Positions 15,427 through 24,516 of a DNA stretch of 64,000 nucleotides are shown one piece after another. The position numbers and the translations under genes were made by a program. Source of the DNA: Actinoplanes sp. L3-i22. Its GTDB lineage: Bacteria; Actinomycetota; Actinomycetes; Mycobacteriales; Micromonosporaceae. Location of the stretch: the NCBI RefSeq assembly GCF_019704555.1, contig NZ_AP024745.1:10157501-10221500 (forward strand). The letters run 5' to 3'. Every line of letters begins with the position of its first letter. Within the stretch, counting starts at the first letter, position 1. The notes under the pieces were generated by a model. That model was not told the origin of the DNA. It ran no database searches and saw only the letters and a list, made by a program, of their open reading frames with translations.

Positions 15427-17468
15427 GCCAGGCCGTCGATGGTCACGGTGGGCCGTCCGGCCGTGCCCTCCGGCTCCACCTTGACCGTGTGCGTCGCGGT
15501 GTCCGGCCACGACTTGCTGAACACCAGCCGGCGGTACTGCGGCGTGGCGGCGTTCAGGTCGGCGTACCCGGCGAGGACGCCGTCGATCGAGACCTTGACC
15601 CGGCCGGACGTCGCCGACCTGGCCGCCACCAGGCCGACCGAGCGGCCGGTCACGGTCCAGCTCAGCGAGGCTCCGGCGGCCGCGGCGGCGGCCGCCACCC
15701 CACCGAGGTGGTTGGCATCCCGGGCCGCCCGCCAGCTTCCGGTCCGCGTCGCTTGCGCTTCGGCCAGGATCATCGGCGTACGGTCGACCGTCGCGACCCG
15801 CCGATTCCCGGCGTGATCGACGACGCCCACCCGCCACGTGCTGGTCACGCCGACCGGCGCCGGCCCGGTCAGCGCGCGGATCGCCCCGTCGAGCACGGTC
15901 GCGCTGGTCCCGGCGACGATCGCGGTGCGGATCCCGGCCGGGTCGGTCGCGGACCAGCTCACCTTGATCGGCACGCTGGTCCCGACCGTCCCGCCGGTCA
16001 GGTAGACCTGCGGGAGCGCGGTGAAGACGGGCGGCTCGACGTCCGCGACCACCTTGGCGACGGCGGTGGCGGTCCGGCCGGAGAGGTGCCGGGCGCGCAC
16101 CGCGACGGTGTGCGGGCCGGGGCTGAGCCGGATCGAGCCGGCCCGGATCGAGCCGGCCCGGGAGTCGACCATCTCGCCGTCCACGTAGACGTCGAACCGG
16201 TCGATCATCCGGCTCGGGGTGAGCAGGTCCCAGAGCGGGGCGATCGCACCCCGGGTCCAGTACGTGTCGCCCCAGACCCCGGCGCCGTCCACCTTGACGA
16301 CGTGCAGCCCGGCCGGGGCGCTGCCGGCCAGCTGCCGGATCGCCGGCAGCTGGCGGTAGAGCGAGGTGCCGGGGCACTCGGTGAGCCCGGCGTCGCGGTG
16401 CCCGGAGATCCGGTTCAGCACGACCCGGCGGCCGACCGCGAACTTCGGGCCGCCGCCGGAGGTCAGCGCGACCCGGCTGGCCGGCGCGTTGCCGGCCCCG
16501 CCCAGCTTGTACGCCGCCAGCTGGGCCACCGACAGCCGGGCCGCCGCCGGGATCGGCGTGGACCGGAAGTCGCCGATCACCGCGACCGCGCTGGCGTTGG
16601 TGTTGAAGCCCAGGGTGTGCGCGCCGAGCACGTTCCGGTCCACCCCGCCGCGACGGCCCTCGAAGATCGTGCCGCACTTGTCGACCAGGAAGTTGTAGCC
16701 GATGTCGTTCCAGCCCTTGCTCTTCACCTGGTACGCCTCGATCCCCCGCACCACGCTGGTCGAGCTCGCGCAGCTGTAGCCGTTGCCGGTCGCGGTGTGG
16801 TGCACGAAGAACACCTGGACCGGCCCGGTGTACGTGGGCGCCTCCTTGACGATCTTCTCGTTCGCGCCCCACGCGGCCCGGCTGAGCAGCTTCGGCTCCG
16901 GGCGCGACGGGATCTCCACGCCGTTGACCCGCCGCGGGCGCTGCATCGCGACCGGGGCGATCTCCTCGCGCGGCCGGCCCACCACGTCCGGGTTGATCAG
17001 GTCGACCCGCATCCCGGCCGGCAGCGCCCGGACCTCGTCCCCGGCGACCACCCGGGCCCGCACCCCGTTCGACGGGCCCACCCAGAGCGGGTCGCTGGCG
17101 CCGCGGGCCGGGCCGCCGTCGGCGCCGCCGGACTCGTCGGGGGCGTCGGTCTCCAGGTCCTGCCAGGGCGTCCAGCTCCGGGCGCCGACCGGCCGGGTCC
17201 GCACCTGGATCGTCCCGCCGGTCACCGCGCGCGGGTCGTCCCAGGTCACGCCGACCAGGCTGAACCGTCTGGTGTCCCGTTCCGGCACCTCGGCGGCGAC
17301 CCCGTCGGTGGCGCCGCCGGTCTCCGCGACCAGGCGCAGCCCGCCGGTGAAGGCGAAGGTCTGCAGCATCGGGTCCGGCCCGGGCGACCTGGTGAGCCCG
17401 CCGTAGACGGCCAGGGCCAGCACCGGAAGACCGGCGACCAGGGCGGTGACGAGACGTTTCCGGCGCAT
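15414..17468 (-). CDS. Secreted PGRP-type N-acetylmuramoyl-L-alanine amidase
   Basis: 684 aa from ATG 17468, chosen for the GGGGGA Shine-Dalgarno and because it gives a signal peptide (MRRKRLVTALVAGLPVLALAVYGG). Residues about 190-385 are a PGRP/amidase_2 domain. The zinc ligands are a His in VFFVHHTA (223/224), His357 in ISGHRDAGLTECPG and Cys365. The region before it is beta-rich and the C-terminal 300 residues contain Ig-like repeats (PHTVAVRARHLSGRT, ADVEPPVFTALP) likely for wall or glycan contact. A small duplication gives RAGSIRAGSIR near residue 460. The reaction is cleavage of the lactyl-peptide bond in peptidoglycan. Confidence 0.9.
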   Translation of the reverse strand: MRRKRLVTALVAGLPVLALAVYGGLTRSPGPDPMLQTFAFTGGLRLVAETGGATDGVAAEVPERDTRRFSLVGVTWDDPRAVTGGTIQVRTRPVGARSWTPWQDLETDAPDESGGADGGPARGASDPLWVGPSNGVRARVVAGDEVRALPAGMRVDLINPDVVGRPREEIAPVAMQRPRRVNGVEIPSRPEPKLLSRAAWGANEKIVKEAPTYTGPVQVFFVHHTATGNGYSCASSTSVVRGIEAYQVKSKGWNDIGYNFLVDKCGTIFEGRRGGVDRNVLGAHTLGFNTNASAVAVIGDFRSTPIPAAARLSVAQLAAYKLGGAGNAPASRVALTSGGGPKFAVGRRVVLNRISGHRDAGLTECPGTSLYRQLPAIRQLAGSAPAGLHVVKVDGAGVWGDTYWTRGAIAPLWDLLTPSRMIDRFDVYVDGEMVDSRAGSIRAGSIRLSPGPHTVAVRARHLSGRTATAVAKVVADVEPPVFTALPQVYLTGGTVGTSVPIKVSWSATDPAGIRTAIVAGTSATVLDGAIRALTGPAPVGVTSTWRVGVVDHAGNRRVATVDRTPMILAEAQATRTGSWRAARDANHLGGVAAAAAAAGASLSWTVTGRSVGLVAARSATSGRVKVSIDGVLAGYADLNAATPQYRRLVFSKSWPDTATHTVKVEPEGTAGRPTVTIDGLAYLS

Positions 17469-17596
17469 GCGAAATATCCCCCAGTCGCCGGTGGAAGGGG
17501 TCAATTCGGTCGTGAACCGGCGACCATCTGACACCTTGCCGGGGACTTGAGTGGCGCGTGGTGCCTTCTGCGAAAAAAGCTCTATTTATCCGCGGC

Positions 17597-17622
17597 GGGC
17601 CCGCACCGTCCGGTGCGGGCCC
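17597..17622. promoter_or_regulatory. Perfect hairpin in divergent gap
   Basis: An 11-bp perfect stem (GGGCCCGCACC, 4-nt loop, GGTGCGGGCCC) can be lengthened by an outer CCGCG/CGCGG pair at 17590-17594 and 17624-17628. It lies between the amidase promoter side and the small membrane peptide gene, with an A-rich run (AAAAAAG) upstream at 17574-17580. On the reverse strand that run would be a T tract after the hairpin, so it may stop antisense transcription into the amidase promoter; a leader structure for the 17697 gene is the alternative. Confidence 0.45.
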
Positions 17623-17696
17623 TCGCGGTGGTTTAGCGCCGCGCGGCCATGGGGTAATGCGTCGCCGCCCCACCCCCACGGCTTCGAGGAGTATCC

Positions 17697-17843
17697 ATGT
17701 CCACTCAGGGCGTTCTTTACATCATCGCGGTGATCCTTCTGGTCCTGGCCGCGCTGCCGATCGGCACCCGCGGCATCAGCCTGGCCCTGCTCGGCGCGGC
17801 GTTCGCGCTGCTCGCCTACTCCTGGCCGGTGCTCACGGCGTGA
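17697..17843 (+). CDS. 48-aa single-segment membrane peptide
   Basis: The ORF begins MSTQGVLYIIAVILLVLAALP and continues with IGTRGISLALLGAAFALLAYSW, giving two hydrophobic stretches separated by a short polar turn. GAGGAG lies 7 nt before the ATG, a good ribosome binding site. It is too short for routine ORF lists, but the composition is clean membrane protein and the reading frame shows no GC-shadow bias. The stop overlaps the 3-prime end of the convergent GH13 gene by 11 nt. Function unknown; similar short peptides are widespread in actinomycete membranes. Confidence 0.75.
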   Translation: MSTQGVLYIIAVILLVLAALPIGTRGISLALLGAAFALLAYSWPVLTA

Positions 17844-19539
17844 CGCTGCGCCGATAGACGACCGCCTGCCAGGGGGCCAGGGTCAGCGACCCGGACGACG
17901 CCCCCGGCAGGTTGGTCAGCACCAGCTCGGCCCCGGACCAGCCGGCCGCGTCGTCGATCTCGGCCGGCACGGTCTCGCCGGTGAAGTTGCCGATCACCAG
18001 CAGCTCGGTGTCGCCGAGGCGGCGGGTGAAGGCGTACAGCCGCTCGTCGTGCGGCAGCAGCATGGTGAAGTCGCCCCCGGCCACGGCCGGCTCGGTGCGC
18101 CGCAGCTCGATCAGCTGCCGGTAGTAGTGGAACACCGAGTCCGGGTCCTTGCGCTGGGCCGCGGCGTTCACCTCCGGGTAGTTCGGATTGACCGCCAGCC
18201 ACGGCGTGCCGGTGGTGAACCCGGCCTCCGGCGCGGAGTCCCACTGCATCGGGGTACGGGCGTTGTCCCGCCCCCGGGCGCGGAGCACGGTCAGCACCTC
18301 CTCCGGCCGCCGCCCCTCCAGCTCCAGGGCCTGCTTGTACTGCCCGAGTGCCTCGATGTCGCGGAAGTCCTCGATGCCGCGGAACGGGTAGTTGGTCATC
18401 CCGAGTTCCTCGCCCTGGTACACGTAGGGCGTGCCGCGGTGCAGGTGGAGCACGGTGCCGAGCATCTTCGCCGAGGCCACCCGGAACTCCGGCGAGTCGT
18501 CGCCGTACCGCGAGACGATCCGCGGCTGGTCGTGGTTGTTCCAGTAGAGGCTGTTCCAGCCCACCTCGGCCAGCCCGGCCTGCCAGCGGCCCAGGATCGC
18601 CTTGAGGTTGGTGAGCTGGAGTTTCTGCAACAGCCACGGGTCCGGTCCCCGGTCGGCCCAGACGTGGTCGAACTGGAAGACCATGTCGATCTCGTGCCGG
18701 TCCGGGTCGGTGTGCAGCCTCGCCTCGTCCACGGTGACGCCGGGCATCTCGCCGACCGTCAGCAGGCCCTCGCGGCCCGCGAAGACCTCCCGGTACATCT
18801 CCTGGAGGAACTCGTGCAGGCGCGGGCCGCCGACGAAACCGGCGGAGCCGTCCGCGTACGCCGAGCCGGCCGACAGCCGACCGTCCGGCAGCGGCAGGAC
18901 CTTGGAGATCATGTTGATCACGTCCATCCGGAAGCCGTCCACGCCCCGGTCCAGCCACCAGCGCATCATCGCGTGGACCGCCTGCCGGACCTCCGGGTTC
19001 TCCCAGTTGAGGTCGGGCTGCTTGCGCGAGAACAGGTGCAGGTAGTACTCCCCGGTCCGCTCGTCGAGCTCCCAGGCCGGGCCGCCGAAGACCGAGCCCC
19101 AGTTGGTCGGCTCGGCACCGGGCGTGCCGGCCGCCATGCCCTCCCGGGCCGGCTGCCACCAGTACCAATCACGTTTCGGGCTGTCCTTGGACGACCGGCT
19201 CTCCACGAACCACGGGTGCTCGTCCGAGCTGTGGTTGACCACCAGATCCATCACGATCTTCATCCCCCGGGCGTGTGCCCCGGCGAGCAGTTCGTCGAAG
19301 ATCTCCAGGGTCCCGAACATCGGCTCGATGCCCTGGTAATCGCTGATGTCGTAACCGTTGTCGTCCTGCGGCGAGGGATAGATCGGCGACAACCACAACA
19401 CGTCCACGCCCAGTTCAGCGAGGTGATCCAGGTGGTCGATGACCCCGCGCAGATCGCCCATCCCGTCACCGTCCGAGTCCGCGAAGCTTCGCGGATAGAT
19501 CTGGTAGACGACCGACTTCTTCCACCATGAATCCGTCAT
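17833..19539 (-). CDS. GH13 oligo-1,6-glucosidase/alpha-glucosidase
   Basis: 568 aa, cytoplasmic (no signal). The barrel motifs are VVYQIYPRSFADSDGDGMGDLRG, MDLVVNHSSDEHPWF, GFRMDVINMISK (nucleophile Asp206), LLTVGEMPG (acid/base Glu264) and NNHDQPR (Asp337). Val207 after the nucleophile is the residue reported for alpha-1,6-preferring GH13_31 members such as oligo-1,6-glucosidase. It cleaves terminal glucose from isomalto-oligosaccharides or related sugars. It is divergent from the GT4 gene at 19622 and convergent with the 48-aa peptide gene. It is paralogous to, and separate from, the GH13 in the ABC operon at 35720. Confidence 0.93.
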   Translation of the reverse strand: MTDSWWKKSVVYQIYPRSFADSDGDGMGDLRGVIDHLDHLAELGVDVLWLSPIYPSPQDDNGYDISDYQGIEPMFGTLEIFDELLAGAHARGMKIVMDLVVNHSSDEHPWFVESRSSKDSPKRDWYWWQPAREGMAAGTPGAEPTNWGSVFGGPAWELDERTGEYYLHLFSRKQPDLNWENPEVRQAVHAMMRWWLDRGVDGFRMDVINMISKVLPLPDGRLSAGSAYADGSAGFVGGPRLHEFLQEMYREVFAGREGLLTVGEMPGVTVDEARLHTDPDRHEIDMVFQFDHVWADRGPDPWLLQKLQLTNLKAILGRWQAGLAEVGWNSLYWNNHDQPRIVSRYGDDSPEFRVASAKMLGTVLHLHRGTPYVYQGEELGMTNYPFRGIEDFRDIEALGQYKQALELEGRRPEEVLTVLRARGRDNARTPMQWDSAPEAGFTTGTPWLAVNPNYPEVNAAAQRKDPDSVFHYYRQLIELRRTEPAVAGGDFTMLLPHDERLYAFTRRLGDTELLVIGNFTGETVPAEIDDAAGWSGAELVLTNLPGASSGSLTLAPWQAVVYRRSVTP

Positions 19540-19587
19540 TCCTCTTCTCTAACACGAGAACGCGGAAAGTTTCGGGCGGGCATACTG

Positions 19588-19597
19588 ACCACGTGGT
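19588..19597. promoter_or_regulatory. ACCACGTGGT palindrome upstream of GT4 gene
   Basis: A perfect 10-bp palindrome lies 25 nt before the glycosyltransferase ATG and about 50 nt from the divergent GH13 start. No other obvious promoter element is present. A role as operator for either gene is a guess from position and symmetry. Confidence 0.3.
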
Positions 19598-19621
19598 TAT
19601 CACCGAGAAATGGCTTTTGTC

Positions 19622-20623
19622 ATGAAGATGGCGTTGCTGGGGCCGATCGCCTGGCGAACCCCACCGCTGCACTACGGCCCGTGGGAACTGGTCACCAGCC
19701 TGCTCGCCGAGGGGCTGGTCGCGCGCGGGATCGACGTCACCCTCTTCGCCACCCTCGACTCGGTGACCACGGCAACCCTGGCCGGCGTGGTCCCGGCCGG
19801 CTACGAGGGCAACGACGACCTGGACGGGCGGGTCTGGGAGGCGATCCACGTCAGTAACGTCCTGGCCCGCTCGGGCGAGTTCGACCTGATCCACAACCAC
19901 CTGGACTGGCTGCCGCTGGCGTTCTCCGCGCACTGCGCGGCGCCGATGCTGACCACCATCCACGGGTTCTCCGGCGCGAACATCCTGCCGGCGTACCGCC
20001 GGGCGAACTCGCACTTCGTGTCCATCTCCGACAGCGACCGCTCGCCCGATCTGGACTATCTGGCCACCGTGCACCACGGCGTGGACGTCGCCGGGCTGCC
20101 GTTCCAGGCGGACGGCGGGGACGATCTGATCCTGTTCGGCCGGATCCACCCGGACAAGGGCACCGATCTGGCCATCGAGATCGCCCGCCGGGCCGGCCGG
20201 CGGCTGGTGATCTGCGGCATCGTGCAGGACCGGGCGTTCTTCGAGGAGCGGGTGGAGCCGCTGATCGACGGGGAACGCGTGGTCTACCTGGGGTCGGTGG
20301 GGCCAGGCGAGCGCGGGGCGATCCTCGGCTCCGGCGCGGCGCTGCTGCACCCGATCCGGTTCGCCGAGCCGTTCGGGCTCTCCGTGGTGGAGTCGATGAT
20401 CTGCGGGACGCCGGTGATCGCGTACCGGAAAGGCTCTATGCCCGAAGTCGTGGACGAGGGCGTCACCGGGCGTCTGGTCGCGTCCGTCGATGAGGCGGTG
20501 GCCGCCGTCGAGGGCATCGCGAGCCTGGACCGCGCGGCCTGCTCGGCCCGCGCGCGGGACCGCTTCTCGGCGGATCGGATGGTCGACGAGTACCTGGCGA
20601 TTTACCGAAAAATCATCAGCTGA
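19622..20623 (+). CDS. GT4-type glycosyltransferase
   Basis: 333 aa from ATG 19622; ATGs at 19610 and 19628 are also possible, and none has a good Shine-Dalgarno. The N-terminus MKMALLGPIAWRTPPLHYGPWE fits the GT-B acceptor domain of actinobacterial GT4 proteins. The donor side has LILFGRIHPDKGTDLAIEIAR and EPFGLSVVESMICGTPVIAYRKGSMPEVV, containing the EX7E motif for nucleotide-sugar binding. Retaining transfer from a UDP- or GDP-sugar is expected. It precedes the GT-unknown-GH130 operon by 162 nt and may act in the same pathway. Confidence 0.88.
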   Translation: MKMALLGPIAWRTPPLHYGPWELVTSLLAEGLVARGIDVTLFATLDSVTTATLAGVVPAGYEGNDDLDGRVWEAIHVSNVLARSGEFDLIHNHLDWLPLAFSAHCAAPMLTTIHGFSGANILPAYRRANSHFVSISDSDRSPDLDYLATVHHGVDVAGLPFQADGGDDLILFGRIHPDKGTDLAIEIARRAGRRLVICGIVQDRAFFEERVEPLIDGERVVYLGSVGPGERGAILGSGAALLHPIRFAEPFGLSVVESMICGTPVIAYRKGSMPEVVDEGVTGRLVASVDEAVAAVEGIASLDRAACSARARDRFSADRMVDEYLAIYRKIIS

Positions 20624-20785
20624 ATAGCTTGATCTTGTTACGGTCCCAATGTGAATTGCGCGTTAACCGGGGCATTTTCCCGATACGCCCTTTACGCCGT
20701 TCACGCGCGGTGCCCGTTGTGTTGCCCGCGCGCGGTGTCCGCGCTGCGGGGGAGGCAGCCCGGCCGATGAACAGAAAGGCCAGTC

Positions 20786-21952
20786 ATGCCCACGACATAC
20801 GGGTTTTTGAGCACATATCCGCCCACTCAATGCGGTTTGGCAACGTTCAATGCCGCACTCGCCACCCATCTGACCGCGGGAACGCCCGGAGCGGCCATCG
20901 GATCCGGCGTGGTACGCCTGCTCAGTCAGGACAACGCCAGTGGGGGAATCGCACTCGACCGGGCCGCCCCCCGGATCGTGCACACCTGGGACACCGACCG
21001 GGCCGGCGGCTGGCCCGGCGCGGCGGACACGCTGAACCGCTACCACGTGGCGATCATCCAGCACGAGTACGGCATCTACCCCGGCCACGCCGGCGCCGAG
21101 GTGCTCCCGCTGCTGCACGCCCTCAAGGTCCCCGCCGTCGTGGTGCTGCACACCGTCCTCACCAACCCCGACCCCCAGCAGCGCGCGGTGCTGGAGGAGA
21201 TCGTCGACGTCGCGGCGGCCATCGTGACCATGACCGACACCGCCCGGCAGCGCCTGACCGCGAACTACGTGGTGAACCCACGCAAGATCACGGTGATCCC
21301 GCACGGCGCGGCCAGCCACGCCGGGGTGCCCCGCGAGGACCACGACCGGCCCAACCTGCTCACCTGGGGGCTGCTCGGGCCGGGCAAGGGCATCGAGTGG
21401 GGGCTGCGGGCCCTCGCCCTGCTCGGTGACCTGCGGCCGGCCCCGGTCTACACGGTCGCCGGGCGGACCCACCCGAAGGTCATCGAGCACCAGGGCGACG
21501 TCTACCGGTCGTCGCTGGTGGAGCTGGCCGCTGAGCTCGGCGTGACCGACTCGGTGCGCTGGGTGGACGCGTACCTGGAGCCGGCCGAGCTGTCCCGGCT
21601 GATCCGGTCGGCGGACGCGGTGGTGCTGCCGTACGACTCGACCGAGCAGGTCACCTCCGGGGTGCTGATCGAGGCGGTGGGCGCCGGGATCCCGGTCGTC
21701 GCGACCGAGTTCCCGCACGCGGTGGAGCTGCTCGCGGACGGGCCCGGGCTGCTCGTGCCGCATCAGGACCCGGAGGCGATGGCGCTGGCGATCCGGCACG
21801 TGCTCGCCGAACCCGGGCTGCCCGGGCGACTGGCCGGGCTGGCCGGCGGACCGACGCTGCGCTGGCCGGCGGTGGCCGCCCGCTACCAGGCCCTGGCCGC
21901 CCGCCTGCTCGCCGACCGTGCCCCCTTGGCGTCCGCGACTATTCCGGCATGA
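20786..21952 (+). CDS. GT4-like glycosyltransferase, first gene of GH130 operon
   Basis: 388 aa. GT-B architecture: N-terminal YGFLSTYPPTQCGLATFNAALATHL with the glycine-rich acceptor loop, VAIIQHEYGIYPG, and a donor domain with LLTWGLLGPGKGIEWGLRALALL and the EX7E-like EQVTSGVLIEAVGAGIPVVATEFPHAVELL. AAAGG 6 nt before the ATG supports the start. Its stop overlaps the next start in ATGA. Proteins of this kind next to GH130 enzymes are thought to build or remodel mannose-containing oligosaccharides, but the product is unknown. The 162-nt leader is free of other genes. Confidence 0.88.
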   Translation: MPTTYGFLSTYPPTQCGLATFNAALATHLTAGTPGAAIGSGVVRLLSQDNASGGIALDRAAPRIVHTWDTDRAGGWPGAADTLNRYHVAIIQHEYGIYPGHAGAEVLPLLHALKVPAVVVLHTVLTNPDPQQRAVLEEIVDVAAAIVTMTDTARQRLTANYVVNPRKITVIPHGAASHAGVPREDHDRPNLLTWGLLGPGKGIEWGLRALALLGDLRPAPVYTVAGRTHPKVIEHQGDVYRSSLVELAAELGVTDSVRWVDAYLEPAELSRLIRSADAVVLPYDSTEQVTSGVLIEAVGAGIPVVATEFPHAVELLADGPGLLVPHQDPEAMALAIRHVLAEPGLPGRLAGLAGGPTLRWPAVAARYQALAARLLADRAPLASATIPA

Positions 21953-23031
21953 GCCAGGGGTTGCGGCTGATTCCGCCGCCGATCCGGCTCACCGACGTTC
22001 CCGAGCCCCGCTTCGACCACCTCCTGCGGCTCTCCGACGACACCGGGCTGTTCGAGCACGCGCGCCACGCGATCCCCCGGCGCGAGCACGGCTACTGCGT
22101 CGACGACGTCGCCCGGGGCCTGCTGGTGGTGGCCCGGGAGCCGCACCCCGCCCCGGACGTGCTCCGGGCCGCCGAGCGCTACCTGGCCTTCCTCACCCAC
22201 GCCCAGGACGCCGATGGGGCGTTCCGCAACCGGATGGGCTACGACCGGCGCTGGCAGGACGAGGCGTCGCTGGGCGACTGGTGGGGCCGGGCGCTGTGGG
22301 GGCTGGGCACCGCCGCGGCCCGCTGCGGCACCGGGCGGCTCCGCCGGGAGGCGATGTACGCCTTCCGCCTCGGCGCCGGCCGGCGCTCCAGCTGGCCCCG
22401 GGCGATGGCCTTCGCCGGGCTGGGCGCGGCCGAGGTGCTGCGCGCCGACCCGCACGACCGGATCGCCGCCGAGCTGCTCGGCGACGCGGCCACCGTGATC
22501 GGCCTGCCCGGCTCCGACCCGGAGTGGGTGTGGCCGGAACGGGAGCTGACCTACGCCAACCCGGCCCTGGCCGAGGTGGTGATCGCGGCCGGCGACCTGC
22601 TCGGCGACGAGGCGCTGCTCGGCGACGGCCTGCGGATGCTCTCCTGGCTCTGCGACACGCAGGAGCACCAGGGGCACCTGTCGACCGTGCCGGTCGGCGG
22701 CTGGCGCCCGGGCATCCCGAAGCACCGGCACGACCAGCAGCCGATCGAGGCGGCGGCGACCGCGGACGCCTGCGCCACGGCCGCCGCGGTCACCGGCGAC
22801 GAGCGCTGGGACGCCCCGCTCTTTCAGTCGATCGCGTGGTTCCTGGGCGACAACGACACCGGATCGGTGATGTGGGACAGCGAGACTGGCGGTTGTTATG
22901 ACGGATTGACGGTTGATGGTCCTAATCTGAACCAAGGAGCCGAATCCACCCTCGCGCTGGTCGCCACGCTGCAGCATGCCCGCACGCTGGCGACTCGACG
23001 CGCGACCCGACCGTCAGGCGGCTTGGCGTGA
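21949..23031 (+). CDS. Glycosyltransferase-associated protein, probable alpha/alpha barrel
   Basis: 360 aa, cytoplasmic. Repeated amphipathic helix pairs with aromatic and His/Asp-rich turns (HGYCVDDVARGLLVVAR, DGAFRNRMGYDRRW, GDWWGRALWGLG, SETGGCYDGL) look like an (alpha/alpha)6 barrel as in several glycoside hydrolases and epimerases. I cannot place it in a numbered family. It is locked between a glycosyltransferase and a GH130 enzyme by ATGA and GTGA overlaps, so its substrate is very likely the same glycan. Conserved acidic residues (Asp in CVDD, Glu/Asp around YGR-like turns) are candidate catalytic positions. Confidence 0.75.
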   Translation: MSQGLRLIPPPIRLTDVPEPRFDHLLRLSDDTGLFEHARHAIPRREHGYCVDDVARGLLVVAREPHPAPDVLRAAERYLAFLTHAQDADGAFRNRMGYDRRWQDEASLGDWWGRALWGLGTAAARCGTGRLRREAMYAFRLGAGRRSSWPRAMAFAGLGAAEVLRADPHDRIAAELLGDAATVIGLPGSDPEWVWPERELTYANPALAEVVIAAGDLLGDEALLGDGLRMLSWLCDTQEHQGHLSTVPVGGWRPGIPKHRHDQQPIEAAATADACATAAAVTGDERWDAPLFQSIAWFLGDNDTGSVMWDSETGGCYDGLTVDGPNLNQGAESTLALVATLQHARTLATRRATRPSGGLA

Positions 23032-24515
23032 CAGCGACCGTGAACTCCACCGACATCACCCGCCACAACATCACCATGGCGCCCGACGGCCGCCGCGTGG
23101 TCATCAAGCTGTTCGTTCCCGGCGAGGACGCGCACGCCACGCACAACCGCGCGGCCTGCATGATCGAGCGAATGCTGCAACTCGACGAGACCGACATCGG
23201 CACGCTGCTCGACGACGTGCTGAACCGCTTCGCCGGGCGGCACCACGACATCCTGTCGGTCTTCCAGCACCACTACGAGGTGGTGCAGCACCGGGTGCCC
23301 ACCGGCATCGAGCTGTCGCCACAGGCCCGGACACTGATCGGGGCGTACTTCAGCCACGAGTTCTCGGTCGAGGCGGCGGCGCTGTGCAACCCGTCGATCG
23401 TCCCGCACCCGGACCAGAGCGACCTGGCCCCCGGCGAGCTGCGCGGGGCGCTGAGCCTGCGGCAGATCGGCGAGGGACACATCTCGTCGATCGGCTTCTG
23501 CAGCGTGATCATCGGGCCGGGCGCGGCGATCCGCCTGGAGGACCGGGACGGCCCGCTCGCGATCGGCAGCCGGGTCGGCGCCAAGCACATGAAGCACCAG
23601 CTGTTCGCCGCGCTCGGCGACGAGGACATCGACAACGAGGCGTCCGCGTACATCCTGAACGCCCTGCCGGACCGGTACGACGACACCGAGTTCGAGGACA
23701 CCCTCAGCCACATGCCGCCCGAGCTGCTGGCCCGGCCGACCACCCCGATGACGATGGACCTGATCCGGCGCATCGTGATGGACGACTACGCGGTCACCTT
23801 CCCGCCCACCATGCCGCTGCACCAGCGGGTCCTCTGGCCGGCCACGCCCAGCGAGAGCCGGGGCATGGAGGACGCCCGGTTCGTCCAGGTGATCGACCCG
23901 GACGGGCGGCCGGCGTACCAGGCGACCTACACCGCGTACGACGGGTTCAACATCTCCGGGCGGGTCATCTACACCCGTGACCTGCGGCACTTCGAGGTGA
24001 CCGCGCTGCACGGGCCGGCCGCGCAGAACAAGGGCATGGCGCTGTTCCCGCGCTACATCCGGGACAAGAAGTGGGCGCTCTGCCGCTCCGACGGCGAGAC
24101 GCTCGGCCTCGCCGTCCGCGACGAGCAGCACCGCTGGCAGCCGGTCGGCCCGCTGCTGGTCCCGTCCCGCGGCTGGGACCTGATCCAGGTCGGCAACTGC
24201 GGCTCGCCGATCGAGACCGAGGCCGGCTGGCTGGTGCTCACCCACGGCGTCGGGCCGATGCGGCGGTACGCGATCGGCGCCATGCTGCTCGACCTGGACG
24301 ACCCGTCCAAGGTGATCGCCGACCTCCCGCAGGGGCTGATCGACCCGGACGAGATCGAGCGCGAGGGGTACGTGCCGAACGTGCTCTACTCCTGCGGCGG
24401 GATGGTGCACGAGGGGCGGTTCTGGCTGCCGTACGCCTCCAGTGACGTCCGGATCAGCTTCGCCAGCATGCCGCTCGACCGCCTGCTGCACCGGATGCAG
24501 CCGGTCGAACGGTAG
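23028..24515 (+). CDS. GH130-family glycoside phosphorylase/mannosidase
   Basis: 495 aa. The C-terminal half is a five-bladed propeller with the GH130 signature ESRGMEDARFVQV (catalytic Asp region), YDGFNISGRVIYTRDL, AAQNKGMALFPR, and GNCGSPIETEAGWLVLTHGVG. The first 200 residues are a helical extension (IERMLQLDETDIGTLLDDVLNRFAGRHHDI) typical of the longer members. GH130 enzymes phosphorolyse or hydrolyse beta-mannosides. The GTG start overlaps the upstream stop. Coupled to a glycosyltransferase and the 21949 protein, it could recycle or trim a beta-mannan-like oligosaccharide. Confidence 0.9.
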   Translation: MTATVNSTDITRHNITMAPDGRRVVIKLFVPGEDAHATHNRAACMIERMLQLDETDIGTLLDDVLNRFAGRHHDILSVFQHHYEVVQHRVPTGIELSPQARTLIGAYFSHEFSVEAAALCNPSIVPHPDQSDLAPGELRGALSLRQIGEGHISSIGFCSVIIGPGAAIRLEDRDGPLAIGSRVGAKHMKHQLFAALGDEDIDNEASAYILNALPDRYDDTEFEDTLSHMPPELLARPTTPMTMDLIRRIVMDDYAVTFPPTMPLHQRVLWPATPSESRGMEDARFVQVIDPDGRPAYQATYTAYDGFNISGRVIYTRDLRHFEVTALHGPAAQNKGMALFPRYIRDKKWALCRSDGETLGLAVRDEQHRWQPVGPLLVPSRGWDLIQVGNCGSPIETEAGWLVLTHGVGPMRRYAIGAMLLDLDDPSKVIADLPQGLIDPDEIEREGYVPNVLYSCGGMVHEGRFWLPYASSDVRISFASMPLDRLLHRMQPVER

Positions 24516-24516
24516 G

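Noticed and set aside
14139..17531. Frames over 1000 codons on both strands across monooxygenase and amidase genes
   Set aside because: Arg/Gly/Pro-rich shadow translations; the true genes show clear motifs in another frame.
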